Assembly: GCF_000738675.1 (NCBI RefSeq)
Contig: NZ_JPUX01000001.1
Coordinates: 496,001 to 560,000, forward strand
DNA: 64,000 nucleotides
Reading direction: 5' to 3'
Origin: Serratia nematodiphila DZ0503SBS1
GTDB lineage: Bacteria > Pseudomonadota > Gammaproteobacteria > Enterobacterales > Enterobacteriaceae
The notes under the pieces are model-generated. The model did not search any database. It was not told where the DNA came from and was given only the letters and a program-made list of their open reading frames with translations. Made by a program: the position numbers and the translations under genes. Below are positions 44,556 to 53,028 of this stretch, piece after piece; positions within the stretch are counted from its first letter, which is position 1; every line of letters begins with the position of its first letter.

Positions 44556-45113
44556 ATGAAACTGAATAAAATCATGATGGCAGCAGTATTGGCTTTCGGC
44601 GTAACGTCTGTGGCTCACGCAGCGGTAAAAGATCAGGGTCACGGCACCGTAACCTTTAAAGGTGCAATCATTGACGCGCCTTGCTCAATTACCCCGGAAA
44701 CCGTAGACCAGACCGTTAACCTGGGCCAGATTTCCAACGTGGCGCTGAAAAACGGCGGCCAGTCTACGCCGAAAAACTTCCAGATTAAGCTGGAAAACTG
44801 CGAGCTGAACGCTGGTGATGCAAATGGCGTTGGCAAGAATAATGCTGTTGCTATCACCTTCACCGGCGCAGCTTCAGTAGAGGACGCTAAGCTGCTGGGC
44901 ATTACCGGTACCGCTAAAGGCGCCGGCATCGCCATCACCGACGGTTCTGGCAAGGTGATCGAGCTGGGTAAGGCTTCTTCAGCGCAAGCGCTGGGTGATG
45001 GCAATAACACCCTGAGCTTCTCCGCCTACCTGCAGGGCAACAAGGCTTCTACCGCTGTTATCACCCCGGGTGACTTCCAGTCCGTGGCTGACTTCACCCT
45101 GGCTTACCAGTAA
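44556..45113 (+). CDS. fimA: Major fimbrial subunit, type 1/FimA-like pilin
   Basis: This 185-aa pilin has a signal peptide ending SVAHAA and the chaperone-usher pilin fold. Donor-strand N-terminus is HGTVTFKGAIIDAPCSI; Cys pair is DAPCSI and LENCEL; the C-terminal beta-zipper is DFQSVADFTLAYQ. It should polymerise into the fimbrial rod on the cell surface. As first gene, followed by a strong hairpin that would limit downstream expression, it has the position of a major subunit. The symbol is by analogy. Confidence 0.88.
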   Translation: MKLNKIMMAAVLAFGVTSVAHAAVKDQGHGTVTFKGAIIDAPCSITPETVDQTVNLGQISNVALKNGGQSTPKNFQIKLENCELNAGDANGVGKNNAVAITFTGAASVEDAKLLGITGTAKGAGIAITDGSGKVIELGKASSAQALGDGNNTLSFSAYLQGNKASTAVITPGDFQSVADFTLAYQ

Positions 45114-45136
45114 GTCCGGTTGTGCAGTGATAATGC

Positions 45137-45163
45137 AGCATGCGGGCTTGCCCGCATGCTTTT
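45137..45163 (+). terminator. Attenuating hairpin after the major pilin
   Basis: AGCATGCGGG-CTTG-CCCGCATGCT followed by TTT is a perfect 10-bp stem. Such partial terminators after the major pilin lower usher and minor pilin expression in many fimbrial operons. Confidence 0.8.
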
Positions 45164-45207
45164 CCCGGGATTCGAGCGGTGGAAATTCTGTGAATAGGGA
45201 ACATTCA

Positions 45208-45753
45208 ATGAGTTATTTTCCTGCAAAATTAATGCTTCCTTGCCTATTGTCCTTAATGTTAATCGCGGATAACGTTCAGGCCGCTCGCCCCAGTCAAGGA
45301 TGGGGACAGGTCAATATGCAAGGAGCCATTATCAATACCGCCTGCGCTATTGCCGCCGGCAGTCGGGAACAGCTAATCGATATGGATGTCACACCGGTTG
45401 CAGATATTATTCGCGACGGCAGCGGGGGCGCTCGTTATTTCTCCATTGAGCTAATTAACTGTGTTTTATCTCGGGCTGAGAGTAAATTGCCGGACTGGAG
45501 TGGTTTTCGGGTGACTTTTGACGGGGATGCCGACGGGGAGTTATTTGAGATGCATGGTGGGGCAAAAGGCATCGGATTGCAAATCGTCGATGCAGAAGGA
45601 AATATTGCCCACCCAGGAAACCCGTTGCCCATTCGAGAAATATTGCCGGAAAGAATGCTGCTTAACTACCAAATGCGGCTGGTCGCTAATAATCAGCCAC
45701 TGCAGGCAGGGGAGTATTATTCTGCGGTGCGTTTTAAAATGGACTATTACTGA
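45208..45753 (+). CDS. Fimbrial minor subunit (FimI/MrpB-like position)
   Basis: This 181-aa pilin-type protein has a signal peptide (LMLPCLLSLMLIADNVQAA) and pilin core (GWGQVNMQGAIINTACAI...FSIELINCVL...YYSAVRFKMDYY). It lies between the major pilin and the usher, a common place for an anchor or terminator subunit. The ATG at 45208 was preferred over in-frame upstream codons that overlap the hairpin and the pilin gene. Base composition is more AT-rich than the major pilin. Confidence 0.8.
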   Translation: MSYFPAKLMLPCLLSLMLIADNVQAARPSQGWGQVNMQGAIINTACAIAAGSREQLIDMDVTPVADIIRDGSGGARYFSIELINCVLSRAESKLPDWSGFRVTFDGDADGELFEMHGGAKGIGLQIVDAEGNIAHPGNPLPIREILPERMLLNYQMRLVANNQPLQAGEYYSAVRFKMDYY

Positions 45754-45800
45754 GGCTGAGCTCTGCCGATAAATACTATTAAATAAACAGGGTCGTGGAT

Positions 45801-48332
45801 ATGTTTTTTTCTCCTGCATGGAAGCTGTTTCGTCCTCATGCGCTAAGTATCGGTATATTTCTGGCGTTAGCGCATTTAACGCCAAAGGCAGAAGCCGAGG
45901 ATGGCATTCAGTTTAATACCGATATTTTGGACGTGAACGATAGAAAAAATATCGACCTGAGCCAGTTTTCACGCAGCGGCTATATCATGCCGGGCGCCTA
46001 TGCCATGGTGATTCATCTTAATAACAATGAGTTGCCGGAACAGAGCGTCAGTTTTTATCCGCCGGATGACGATGCTCAGGGCAGCCAGGCCTGTATTTCA
46101 CCGGCGCTGGTGGAACAGCTGGGGCTGAAACCGGATGCATCAAAAGGACTGCGTTGGTGGCATCAGGACGAGTGTCTGGATATCGCCAGCCTGAAGGGCA
46201 TGGAGGCGCGCGGCGATTTAGCCACGGCGGCACTGTATTTGAGCATTCCGCAGGCCTATCTGGAATATTCCTCGCCTGACTGGGATCCGCCGTCGCGCTG
46301 GGATGAGGGCATTCCGGGCCTGCTGTTTGACTATAACGTTAACGGCCAGACTCAGCGCCAGGAGCGGAGCGGTGAGCAGAGTAACAGCCTGAGCGGCAAC
46401 GGCACCGCCGGCGCCAACGTCGGTGCCTGGCGATTGCGCGCTGACTGGCAGGGGCAGCTCAATCACCAAACCGGCAGCGGCCAGGGTACCGATCAGCGGC
46501 TGGACTGGAGCCGTTACTACGCCTATCGGGCCGTTTCTGCGCTGCGCTCACGCCTGACGCTGGGTGAGGACTACCTCAACTCCGGCCTGTTCGACAGCTT
46601 CCGTTTCACCGGCGTTAGCCTGGTATCTGACGACAACATGCTGCCGCCGAACCTGCGCGGCTATGCCCCGGAAGTGGTCGGGGTGGCGAAAACCAACGCC
46701 AAAGTCACCATCAGCCAGCAGGGGCGGGTGATTTATGAGACTCAGGTGGCGGCGGGGCCGTTCCGCATCCAGGACATCAGCGAGGCGGTCTCCGGCGAGT
46801 TGGACGTGCGGGTGGAGGAGCAAGACGGCAGCGTGCAGGCGTTCAAAATGAACACCGCCAGCATTCCATACCTGACGCGCCCCGGTTCCTGGCGCTTCAA
46901 AATGGCGGCGGGCAAACCTTCAGACTGGCAGCACCGCAGCAATGGGCCGCTGTTCGGCACCGGCGAGTTTTCCTGGGGGGTGAGCAACGGTTGGTCGCTG
47001 TACGGCGGCGGCCTGTTTGGCGGCGATTACAACGCGGCTTCGCTGGGTATCGGCCGCGATCTGATGGCGCTGGGTGCACTGTCGTTCGACGCCACCCAGT
47101 CGCGGGCGCGGTTGCCGCAGCAGGACGGCACGCTGAGCGGCGGTTCATACCGCCTGAGCTATTCGAAGACCTTCGACGAGACCGACAGCCAGGTGACCTT
47201 CGCCGGCTACCGCTTCTCGGAGCAGGACTTTATGAGCATGAGCGAGTATCTGGACGCGCGTTACTATGGCGGCCGGGTGGGCAACAACAAGGAGATGTAC
47301 ACCATCACCTTTAATCAGCAGTTCCGGGATATCGGCCTGAGCCTGTACCTGAACTATGACCACCAGACCTATTGGGATCGACCGGCCAATGACCGTTACA
47401 ACCTGACGCTGTCGCGCTATTTCGATATCGGCCGCTTCCGCAACCTGAGCCTGTCGTTGACCGGGTACCGCAACAAGTACGAAAACACCAACGACGACGG
47501 CATGTACCTGTCGCTGTCGCTGCCGTGGGGCCAGGGAGCCAACCTTAGCTACAGCGCGACGGTAAACCGTCACGACAGCAGCCAGCGAGTGGGGTATTAC
47601 GATCGGTTGGATGAGCATAGCAACTATCAGCTGAACGTCGGCAGCGCCAGAAACGGCGCCAACTTCAGCGGCTATTACAGCCGTGAGGGCGATGTGGCCC
47701 AGTTGAGCGCCAACGCCAGCTATCAGCAGGGCAGCTACAGCGCGCTGGGCTTCAGCGCGCAGGGCGGTGCGACCTTAACGGCAGAAGGCGGCGCGCTGCA
47801 CCGCATCGGCATGCCGGGCAGTACCCGGCTGCTGCTGGATACCGGCGGCGTGGCCGGGGTGCCGGTGCGTGGTTACGGCAGCACCGTAGATACCAACCGC
47901 TGGGGCAAGGCGGTGGTGACGGACGTTAACAGCTACTACCGCAACAAGGCCAGCATCGATCTGAACCAACTGGGGGATAACGCCGAGGCCACCAAATCGG
48001 TGGTGCAGGCCACCCTGACCGAAGGCGCAATCGGTTATCGCAAGTTTGATGTGCTCGCCGGGGAGAAGGCGATGGCGGTTATCCGGCTGGCGGACGGCAG
48101 CACGCCGCCGTTCGGCGCCACGGTGATGAACGCCAGCAAACAGGATACAGGGATTGTGAACGACGGCGGCAGCGTCTACCTGAGCGGCATCCGGCCAGGT
48201 GAAAGCATGACCGTGCACTGGAACGGCGCGGCGCAGTGCGCCATCAGCCTGCCGCAAGCGTTGCCGGCTGACATGATGAGCAACCTGCTGCTGCCGTGCC
48301 GGGCGTTGCCGGCCAATGAGCCAGAGGCGTAA
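45801..48332 (+). CDS. Outer-membrane fimbrial usher (FimD/MrpC family)
   Basis: This 843-aa usher forms the outer-membrane pore that assembles chaperone-bound subunits. It has a signal peptide, the N-terminal FNTDILDV...IDLSQFSRSGYIMPGAYAM segment, the usher signature (SDDNMLPPNLRGYAPEVVGVAKTNAKVTISQQG), the beta-barrel, plug and C-terminal domains ending in a Cys pair (AQCAISL, LLPCRAL). Length is standard. The ATG at 45801 was preferred over a GTG two codons earlier. The chaperone gene follows by 43 nt. Confidence 0.95.
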   Translation: MFFSPAWKLFRPHALSIGIFLALAHLTPKAEAEDGIQFNTDILDVNDRKNIDLSQFSRSGYIMPGAYAMVIHLNNNELPEQSVSFYPPDDDAQGSQACISPALVEQLGLKPDASKGLRWWHQDECLDIASLKGMEARGDLATAALYLSIPQAYLEYSSPDWDPPSRWDEGIPGLLFDYNVNGQTQRQERSGEQSNSLSGNGTAGANVGAWRLRADWQGQLNHQTGSGQGTDQRLDWSRYYAYRAVSALRSRLTLGEDYLNSGLFDSFRFTGVSLVSDDNMLPPNLRGYAPEVVGVAKTNAKVTISQQGRVIYETQVAAGPFRIQDISEAVSGELDVRVEEQDGSVQAFKMNTASIPYLTRPGSWRFKMAAGKPSDWQHRSNGPLFGTGEFSWGVSNGWSLYGGGLFGGDYNAASLGIGRDLMALGALSFDATQSRARLPQQDGTLSGGSYRLSYSKTFDETDSQVTFAGYRFSEQDFMSMSEYLDARYYGGRVGNNKEMYTITFNQQFRDIGLSLYLNYDHQTYWDRPANDRYNLTLSRYFDIGRFRNLSLSLTGYRNKYENTNDDGMYLSLSLPWGQGANLSYSATVNRHDSSQRVGYYDRLDEHSNYQLNVGSARNGANFSGYYSREGDVAQLSANASYQQGSYSALGFSAQGGATLTAEGGALHRIGMPGSTRLLLDTGGVAGVPVRGYGSTVDTNRWGKAVVTDVNSYYRNKASIDLNQLGDNAEATKSVVQATLTEGAIGYRKFDVLAGEKAMAVIRLADGSTPPFGATVMNASKQDTGIVNDGGSVYLSGIRPGESMTVHWNGAAQCAISLPQALPADMMSNLLLPCRALPANEPEA

Positions 48333-48375
48333 TGAACGCGAACACCCTATTTGAATCTGTAAGAGTGATAAACGT

Positions 48376-49134
48376 ATGAAAAAGAACTTTACCATGAGCA
48401 AACATCAATTGCTGACCGCCGCGCTGTTGGGCGCGCTGCTGGCGCCGCAGGCGCAGGCCGCTATCGCGCTGGATCGCACCCGGGTGATCTTCGACGGCAG
48501 CGAAAAGTCTGTCAGCCTGAATATCAGCAACCAGAACAAGCAGTTGCCATACCTGGCGCAGGGCTGGCTGGAGGACGAAAAGGGCAACAAGATCCAGAGC
48601 CCTCTGGCCGTGTTGCCGCCGGTGCAGCGCGTGGAGCCGGGCAAGCCGAGCCAGGTGAAGATCCAGGCGCTGCCGGCGACCAAACAGCTGCCGCAGGACA
48701 GGGAATCGCTCTACTACTTCAACCTGCGTGAGATCCCGCCGAAGAGCGACAAGCCGAATACGCTGCAGATTGCGCTGCAGACGCGCATCAAGCTGTTCTA
48801 TCGCCCGTCGGCGATTGCACCGCAGCAGAATGCCGCGCCATGGCAAGAGCAGCTGACGCTGAGCAAGCAGGGCGATAAGTATGTGGTGAATAACCCGACG
48901 CCTTATTACGTCACTTTGGTGGACGCAGGGGCCAGGAAAGGCGTGGCTGGCGTGCAAGGTTTCGAGCCGTTGATGGTGCCGCCGAAGAGCAGTGCGCCGC
49001 TCGGCGTCAACGCCAGCGCGTTGGGTAACGGCCCGGTGCTGACCTATATCAACGACTACGGCGGTCGCCCGCAGCTGAGCTTTAACTGCAGCGGCAGCGC
49101 CTGCCAGGTCGTGCCGGAAAAGAGCAAGTCGTAA
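48376..49134 (+). CDS. Periplasmic fimbrial chaperone (PapD family)
   Basis: This 252-aa protein with signal peptide (LLGALLAPQAQA) has two Ig-like domains. Family motifs are LDRTRVIFDG, NISNQNKQLPYLAQGWLED, the ESLYYFNLREIPPKS signature and NPTPYYVTL. The G1 strand is QIALQTRIKLFYRP, with its terminal Arg/Lys. It folds pilins by donor-strand complementation and delivers them to the usher just upstream. Confidence 0.93.
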   Translation: MKKNFTMSKHQLLTAALLGALLAPQAQAAIALDRTRVIFDGSEKSVSLNISNQNKQLPYLAQGWLEDEKGNKIQSPLAVLPPVQRVEPGKPSQVKIQALPATKQLPQDRESLYYFNLREIPPKSDKPNTLQIALQTRIKLFYRPSAIAPQQNAAPWQEQLTLSKQGDKYVVNNPTPYYVTLVDAGARKGVAGVQGFEPLMVPPKSSAPLGVNASALGNGPVLTYINDYGGRPQLSFNCSGSACQVVPEKSKS

Positions 49135-49171
49135 CACCACCGGCTGCGGCGGGTCATCGGGAGGAATAAAG

Positions 49172-49834
49172 ATGCAATGGATGAGCGAGAAACTGAGAAA
49201 ACACCTGCCGGAGCGTCACGACTGTCGGTATTACGGCACCTTGGGTGGGCTGGCGCTGATGGTGCCCCTCACCCTCGGGGCGATGCTGTGGCTGATGCCG
49301 GCTGCGCAAGGGCAGGTGGCGGATAACTGGTACACCGACGGCGCCAATGGCGTGCTGCAGGTGCGCGGCGCGCTGACGGAGAGCGCCTGTCGGCTGGAGA
49401 TGGAAAGCGCGTGGCAGGTTATCAGCCTGGGGGAGATCGGCACCGGGCGCCTGCAGAATATTGGTGACCGCGGCGTGCCGGTAGCCTTTGAGTTACGGCT
49501 GAGAGACTGCCTGCGCAGCCCGGCCGGCAGCCGGGATTCACGCACCGGCGCCTTAACCTGGGCCAATGATCAACCGGCGGTAACGGTCACTTTCCGCGCC
49601 GGGCAGGATGCGGATAATCCGCAGCTGGTCAGGGCTCAGGGTGTTGCCGGGTTGGGATTGCGTCTTACCGACAGCCGTGGACAGGATGTGCGGCTGGGCA
49701 GCCGCGGGGAACCGCTGCTGCTGACGCCGGGGCAGAATACCTTGAGCTATAGCGTGGCGCCGGAACGCACGGCGGCCCGTCTGGCGGCCGGAGCCTATCG
49801 CGCCACGGTGGATTTTAGCCTGAGCTATGACTAA
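49172..49834 (+). CDS. Fimbrial minor subunit (pilin domain)
   Basis: This 220-aa protein has an N-terminal hydrophobic segment (LALMVPLTLGAMLWLMPAAQG) that is longer than a usual signal peptide. A pilin domain follows (GVLQVRGALTESACRLEM...FELRLRDCL...GAYRATVDFSLSYD). It sits between the chaperone and two short pilins, where adaptor or tip-fibre subunits are found. The longer cytoplasmic-side N-terminus (about 25 residues before the helix) is unusual; an internal start was not obvious. Confidence 0.8.
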   Translation: MQWMSEKLRKHLPERHDCRYYGTLGGLALMVPLTLGAMLWLMPAAQGQVADNWYTDGANGVLQVRGALTESACRLEMESAWQVISLGEIGTGRLQNIGDRGVPVAFELRLRDCLRSPAGSRDSRTGALTWANDQPAVTVTFRAGQDADNPQLVRAQGVAGLGLRLTDSRGQDVRLGSRGEPLLLTPGQNTLSYSVAPERTAARLAAGAYRATVDFSLSYD

Positions 49835-49847
49835 GGAGTTGAGAAGC

Positions 49848-50363
49848 ATGGCGCACATATTCAACCCGGCCGGTAGTTGCAGCCTTTGGCGCAATGCGGC
49901 GATGTGTCTTCTCTGTGTGGGAATGTCACCATTGGCCAATGCGGCGACCACTGTAACGGTCAGCGTCACCGTACTGGAAACACCGTCTTGCGTGATTAAC
50001 GACAATAAAACCATTGAAGTGGACTTCGGCGAGATCCTGACGGTCAAGGTGGATGGCAACAATTATAAGAAATCGGTTGATTATACGCTGAAATGTTCGG
50101 GCATTAAGTCCAATGCCATGCAGATGAAAATCCAAGGCGGTGCGACCGCGTTCGACGCTTCCGCGCTGCGGACTAATATCAGCGACTTCGGGGTGGCGTT
50201 TCGTTCTGATGGGAAGCCATTGCCCATTAATAGCTGGCTGAAGTTCACCTACTCGGGTAGTCAGGCTCCTCCATTAGAGGCCGTTCCGGTAAAAAGAGCG
50301 AATGCGAAGCTGCCCGGCGGTGACTTTACTGCCGGCGCCACCCTGCTGCTAGCCTATCAATAG
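49848..50363 (+). CDS. Fimbrial minor subunit (pilin domain)
   Basis: This 171-aa pilin-like protein has a signal peptide ending SPLANAA, a core with TPSCVIND and LKCSGI, and C-terminal TAGATLLLAYQ. AAGGAG precedes the ATG at 49848. An alternative ATG seven codons earlier overlaps the previous stop. It resembles the SfaG/MrpF-type adaptor group in size and shares KKSVDYTLKC/YKKSFSVKVSC with the next gene. Confidence 0.8.
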   Translation: MAHIFNPAGSCSLWRNAAMCLLCVGMSPLANAATTVTVSVTVLETPSCVINDNKTIEVDFGEILTVKVDGNNYKKSVDYTLKCSGIKSNAMQMKIQGGATAFDASALRTNISDFGVAFRSDGKPLPINSWLKFTYSGSQAPPLEAVPVKRANAKLPGGDFTAGATLLLAYQ

Positions 50364-50376
50364 AGGAGAGGCAACG

Positions 50377-50865
50377 ATGAAAAAGCTTGGCATAGTTTGC
50401 CTCATCCTATTGGGTATCACTACTCGAGAGGGGATAGCAGTGGAAAACATGAGTTTCAAAGGGACGCTACGCGAGGATGTGCCCTGTGAGCTCAATGATG
50501 GGCAACCGATAAACGTGGATTTTGAAACGGTGGGCGTTAATAAAATCGATGGGGAGCGTTACAAGAAGTCGTTTTCGGTGAAGGTGAGTTGCCCGGCGGA
50601 ATTCGATGTTGCCTATAAGATTTACTATGTCGGTCAACCCAGTAGTTTTGATACGGCGGCGTTGGCCACTAACGTCAAGGGGTTGGGGATTAAGGCGCAG
50701 TGGCAAAAAAATGGCGCTTTTGTTGATCTTGGCGTCGGCGGTGCGATTAACGGTCTGGCTGATATGGATCTTAATTTCCAGGTGGTGCCTGTCCGGAAAG
50801 TGAATACGGAGCTGGTGCCGGGTGCGTTCAATGCTTCCGCATCGTTCCTGCTTAAATATGAGTGA
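50377..50865 (+). CDS. Fimbrial minor subunit (pilin domain)
   Basis: This 162-aa protein has signal peptide LGIVCLILLGITTREGIA and a pilin core (MSFKGTLREDVPCELNDG, VKVSCPAEF, FNASASFLLKYE). It begins 13 nt after the preceding pilin stop with GAGGAGAGGC upstream. The sequence is similar to the preceding gene (INVDFETVGVNKIDGERYKKS versus IEVDFGEILTVKVDGNNYKKS), so the two look like a tandem duplication of adaptor subunits. Confidence 0.78.
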   Translation: MKKLGIVCLILLGITTREGIAVENMSFKGTLREDVPCELNDGQPINVDFETVGVNKIDGERYKKSFSVKVSCPAEFDVAYKIYYVGQPSSFDTAALATNVKGLGIKAQWQKNGAFVDLGVGGAINGLADMDLNFQVVPVRKVNTELVPGAFNASASFLLKYE

Positions 50866-51015
50866 GTTCGCCGCTGTTAACTGCGCGAGGGTAAATAGCG
50901 GGAAAGAGAACAAGATGCTTGTGCCGGTGTGACTACGGTTGCCTGAAATTGATATCCTCGGTAGCGGACTCAGGCCTCATATGCTTAATAGATTCAGTGA
51001 ACGAGGCTCAATATC

Positions 51016-51834
51016 ATGGTTAACACGTTAACCAGATTAAATGTAGTAAGAAGTTTTTTTATATTACTGCTCTTATATACTTCCGGCGCTTGGGCGGGGT
51101 GGAGTTCTGACATTCGATTTTCACCCAGAGAAAAACAGTATTTTGCCAAAGTCACTTACTGGGATATTGGCGATGTCACGCCGAATCCGCTGTATGGTTG
51201 CTCTTATCTATGTAGCGTCACCTTTTGGGTAGTAGCCGCTGGGACGACGGGTTCTCCCATGAACGAAGTGAGCTTCCCAGGACTCACGACCAGCAAGACC
51301 ATGGGGGAACTGGCGCAAAGCTTTGCTAATTCAGGATTCTTTAATAGGGAGTTCTATAGTCGAAAAGGCTTTCCTGACAAAAATGTATGTGTCTTTTTTG
51401 GCTATTGGGGGAAGATTTCTGGCGGAAACGGAAGCTATGGGCCAGCTCGTTTTCCTGGGGGGATGCAATGTGTTCCGCCGGTGGTTGATCCCTCCTATTG
51501 TGACCTGGCGGAAAAAGAGATTGAGCTGCGCCATGGCGTGCTGCGCGACGAGGAGGTGAATGGTCAGACGGTCAGCACCTCGCTGCATGTGACGTGCAGT
51601 TCCAAATATCCGGTGCGAATTATGTCGGCAGACAGAGACGGCAGCGTTTACTTTAATGGTGGGAAACAGTTCCGGAGTGAACTGAAAATAGATGGCAAGG
51701 ATTTAGGTGAAGGGAAAGTCGTTGAGGCAACGCCCCAAGGGGTGACGTTAACCTTAAGCTCCACGCTGATGGGGTATGATGGCAGTATTGGGGTGTTTCA
51801 GGGCTCTAAAGCGATCATTGTTTCTTTACCGTAA
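51016..51834 (+). CDS. MrpH-like fimbrial tip adhesin (copy 1)
   Basis: This 272-aa protein has signal peptide LLLLYTSGAWAG, an N-terminal receptor-binding domain (about 25-155; AKVTYWDIGDVTPNPLYGCSYLC, VCVFFGYWG) and a C-terminal pilin domain. The pilin domain (about 160-272) includes SYCDLAEKEIELRHGVL, VRIMSADRDGSVYFNG and MGYDGSIGVFQGSKAIIVSLP. The two-domain form, size and position after minor pilins fit a tip adhesin of the Proteus MrpH type. The zinc-binding histidines reported for MrpH seem absent from the N-terminal domain. It is more AT-rich than usher and chaperone. Confidence 0.72.
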   Translation: MVNTLTRLNVVRSFFILLLLYTSGAWAGWSSDIRFSPREKQYFAKVTYWDIGDVTPNPLYGCSYLCSVTFWVVAAGTTGSPMNEVSFPGLTTSKTMGELAQSFANSGFFNREFYSRKGFPDKNVCVFFGYWGKISGGNGSYGPARFPGGMQCVPPVVDPSYCDLAEKEIELRHGVLRDEEVNGQTVSTSLHVTCSSKYPVRIMSADRDGSVYFNGGKQFRSELKIDGKDLGEGKVVEATPQGVTLTLSSTLMGYDGSIGVFQGSKAIIVSLP

Positions 51835-52271
51835 TCGGTATGGATATTTTTAGCGTGACTTTCATAAGAAACAGCAGCACTGATATTTCTATAATGGAGT
51901 TTAAAGGTGCTGCTTACCTTGCCACACAAGGCGCTGCTATAAATACGTTAGGTGTCCATAGGCTAGAATATTTTGGAGACCGATAGGTAACGAGATATCT
52001 CTCCCTCTGTGCCGCGTCGTTATCGCGGTACTGCGTGACGACCTGGTTGAACAGATATATGTGGCGAAGCAACAGTGTGCTTGTAAATCTGAGAATGGCA
52101 TTTGCGAGTAGTAATGTTTCCGATTTTTTAATTAATTGCCTGGCGAATCGGACAAATATATGGCTGGTGATGAGCATTTGTGACGGAGGAGAGGGCATCA
52201 CTCGATCTTGATTATGACTGTGCACATCGCGGATATAAGCGTTTTTATACGATATCAACCAGGAGGAAGGG
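51835..52271. other. Gap of about 440 bp with no confident gene
   Basis: Between adhesin copy 1 and the next pilin, short open stretches exist on both strands. One is a ~30-codon frame from 51895 (MEFKGAAYLATQG) and another a ~75-codon frame after it. Neither was recognised, and none has a good ribosome site. It may be decayed coding sequence. AGGAGGAAGG at the end is the ribosome site of the next gene. Confidence 0.5.
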
Positions 52272-52796
52272 ATGAAAAAGACAGCGTTAGCGATGGCTCT
52301 GCTGTGTATGAGCCACACCGGTTGGGGAGCCCCGCCTACGGTGGCGGTTAACTACCGTGGTGAGCTGGTGGCGGAGCCTTGCGTGATTCCCCCTGGAGAG
52401 GAAAATATCGAGCTGGATTTTGGCACGGTGATTGATAAATATCTTTATCTCAATCAGCGTACGGCGGGGAAAGAGTTTTCCATACAGCTGACGGAGTGCG
52501 ATCTCAGCCTTGGCGAAACGGTAAGCGTTTCCTTCAGCGGTACGGAAAGCGTTGCGCTGCCGGGGTTGCTGGCTATCAGTAGCGGTGGTGCGAGCGGCAT
52601 CGCCATTGGCCTGGAGAATGTTTCAGGTGAGCTATTACCCTTGAATCAGCCTTCGGGGAAACTGCGACTACAGGAAGGGAGCAATAGAATTACGCTTAAA
52701 GCTTATGTGCGTGGTGAGCCTGAGGCTATTAATAGTAAGAGTATAGGTCGAGGGCAATTTACCGCCGTTTCAACGTTGTCCTTAAACTATGATTAA
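52272..52796 (+). CDS. Fimbrial subunit (pilin domain)
   Basis: This 174-aa pilin has signal peptide ALAMALLCMSHTGWGA and a pilin core (VNYRGELVAEPCVIPPGEENIELDFGTV, IQLTECDLSLGETVSVSFSG, FTAVSTLSLNYD). AGGAGGAAGG precedes the ATG. With the adhesin that follows, it forms a second pilin-adhesin pair beyond the complete operon, probably using the same usher and chaperone. Confidence 0.82.
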   Translation: MKKTALAMALLCMSHTGWGAPPTVAVNYRGELVAEPCVIPPGEENIELDFGTVIDKYLYLNQRTAGKEFSIQLTECDLSLGETVSVSFSGTESVALPGLLAISSGGASGIAIGLENVSGELLPLNQPSGKLRLQEGSNRITLKAYVRGEPEAINSKSIGRGQFTAVSTLSLNYD

Positions 52797-53028
52797 TTGA
52801 GCGAACAGTCTCTTTACTTCTTATGTGATAGATTTGTTCTTTATTGCACAAATGATTTCTTGCTACGGTTCCAGGATGTTTTTGTTGAAAAGATGAAGCG
52901 GGAATCAGCAACGACATGCATGTCTGTATAATGAAAGGATGTGGGGGGATTTTTCTCTATACTGACGACCTTGAACTTTACTGGAAGCTTATTAATAAAT
53001 TACAGATAATCGTGGTTGAGGACGTATA

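Noticed and set aside
51914..52318. 134-codon reverse-strand frame in the fimbrial gap
   Set aside because: It overlaps the start of the next pilin gene, has no clear ribosome site, and its product is not recognisable.
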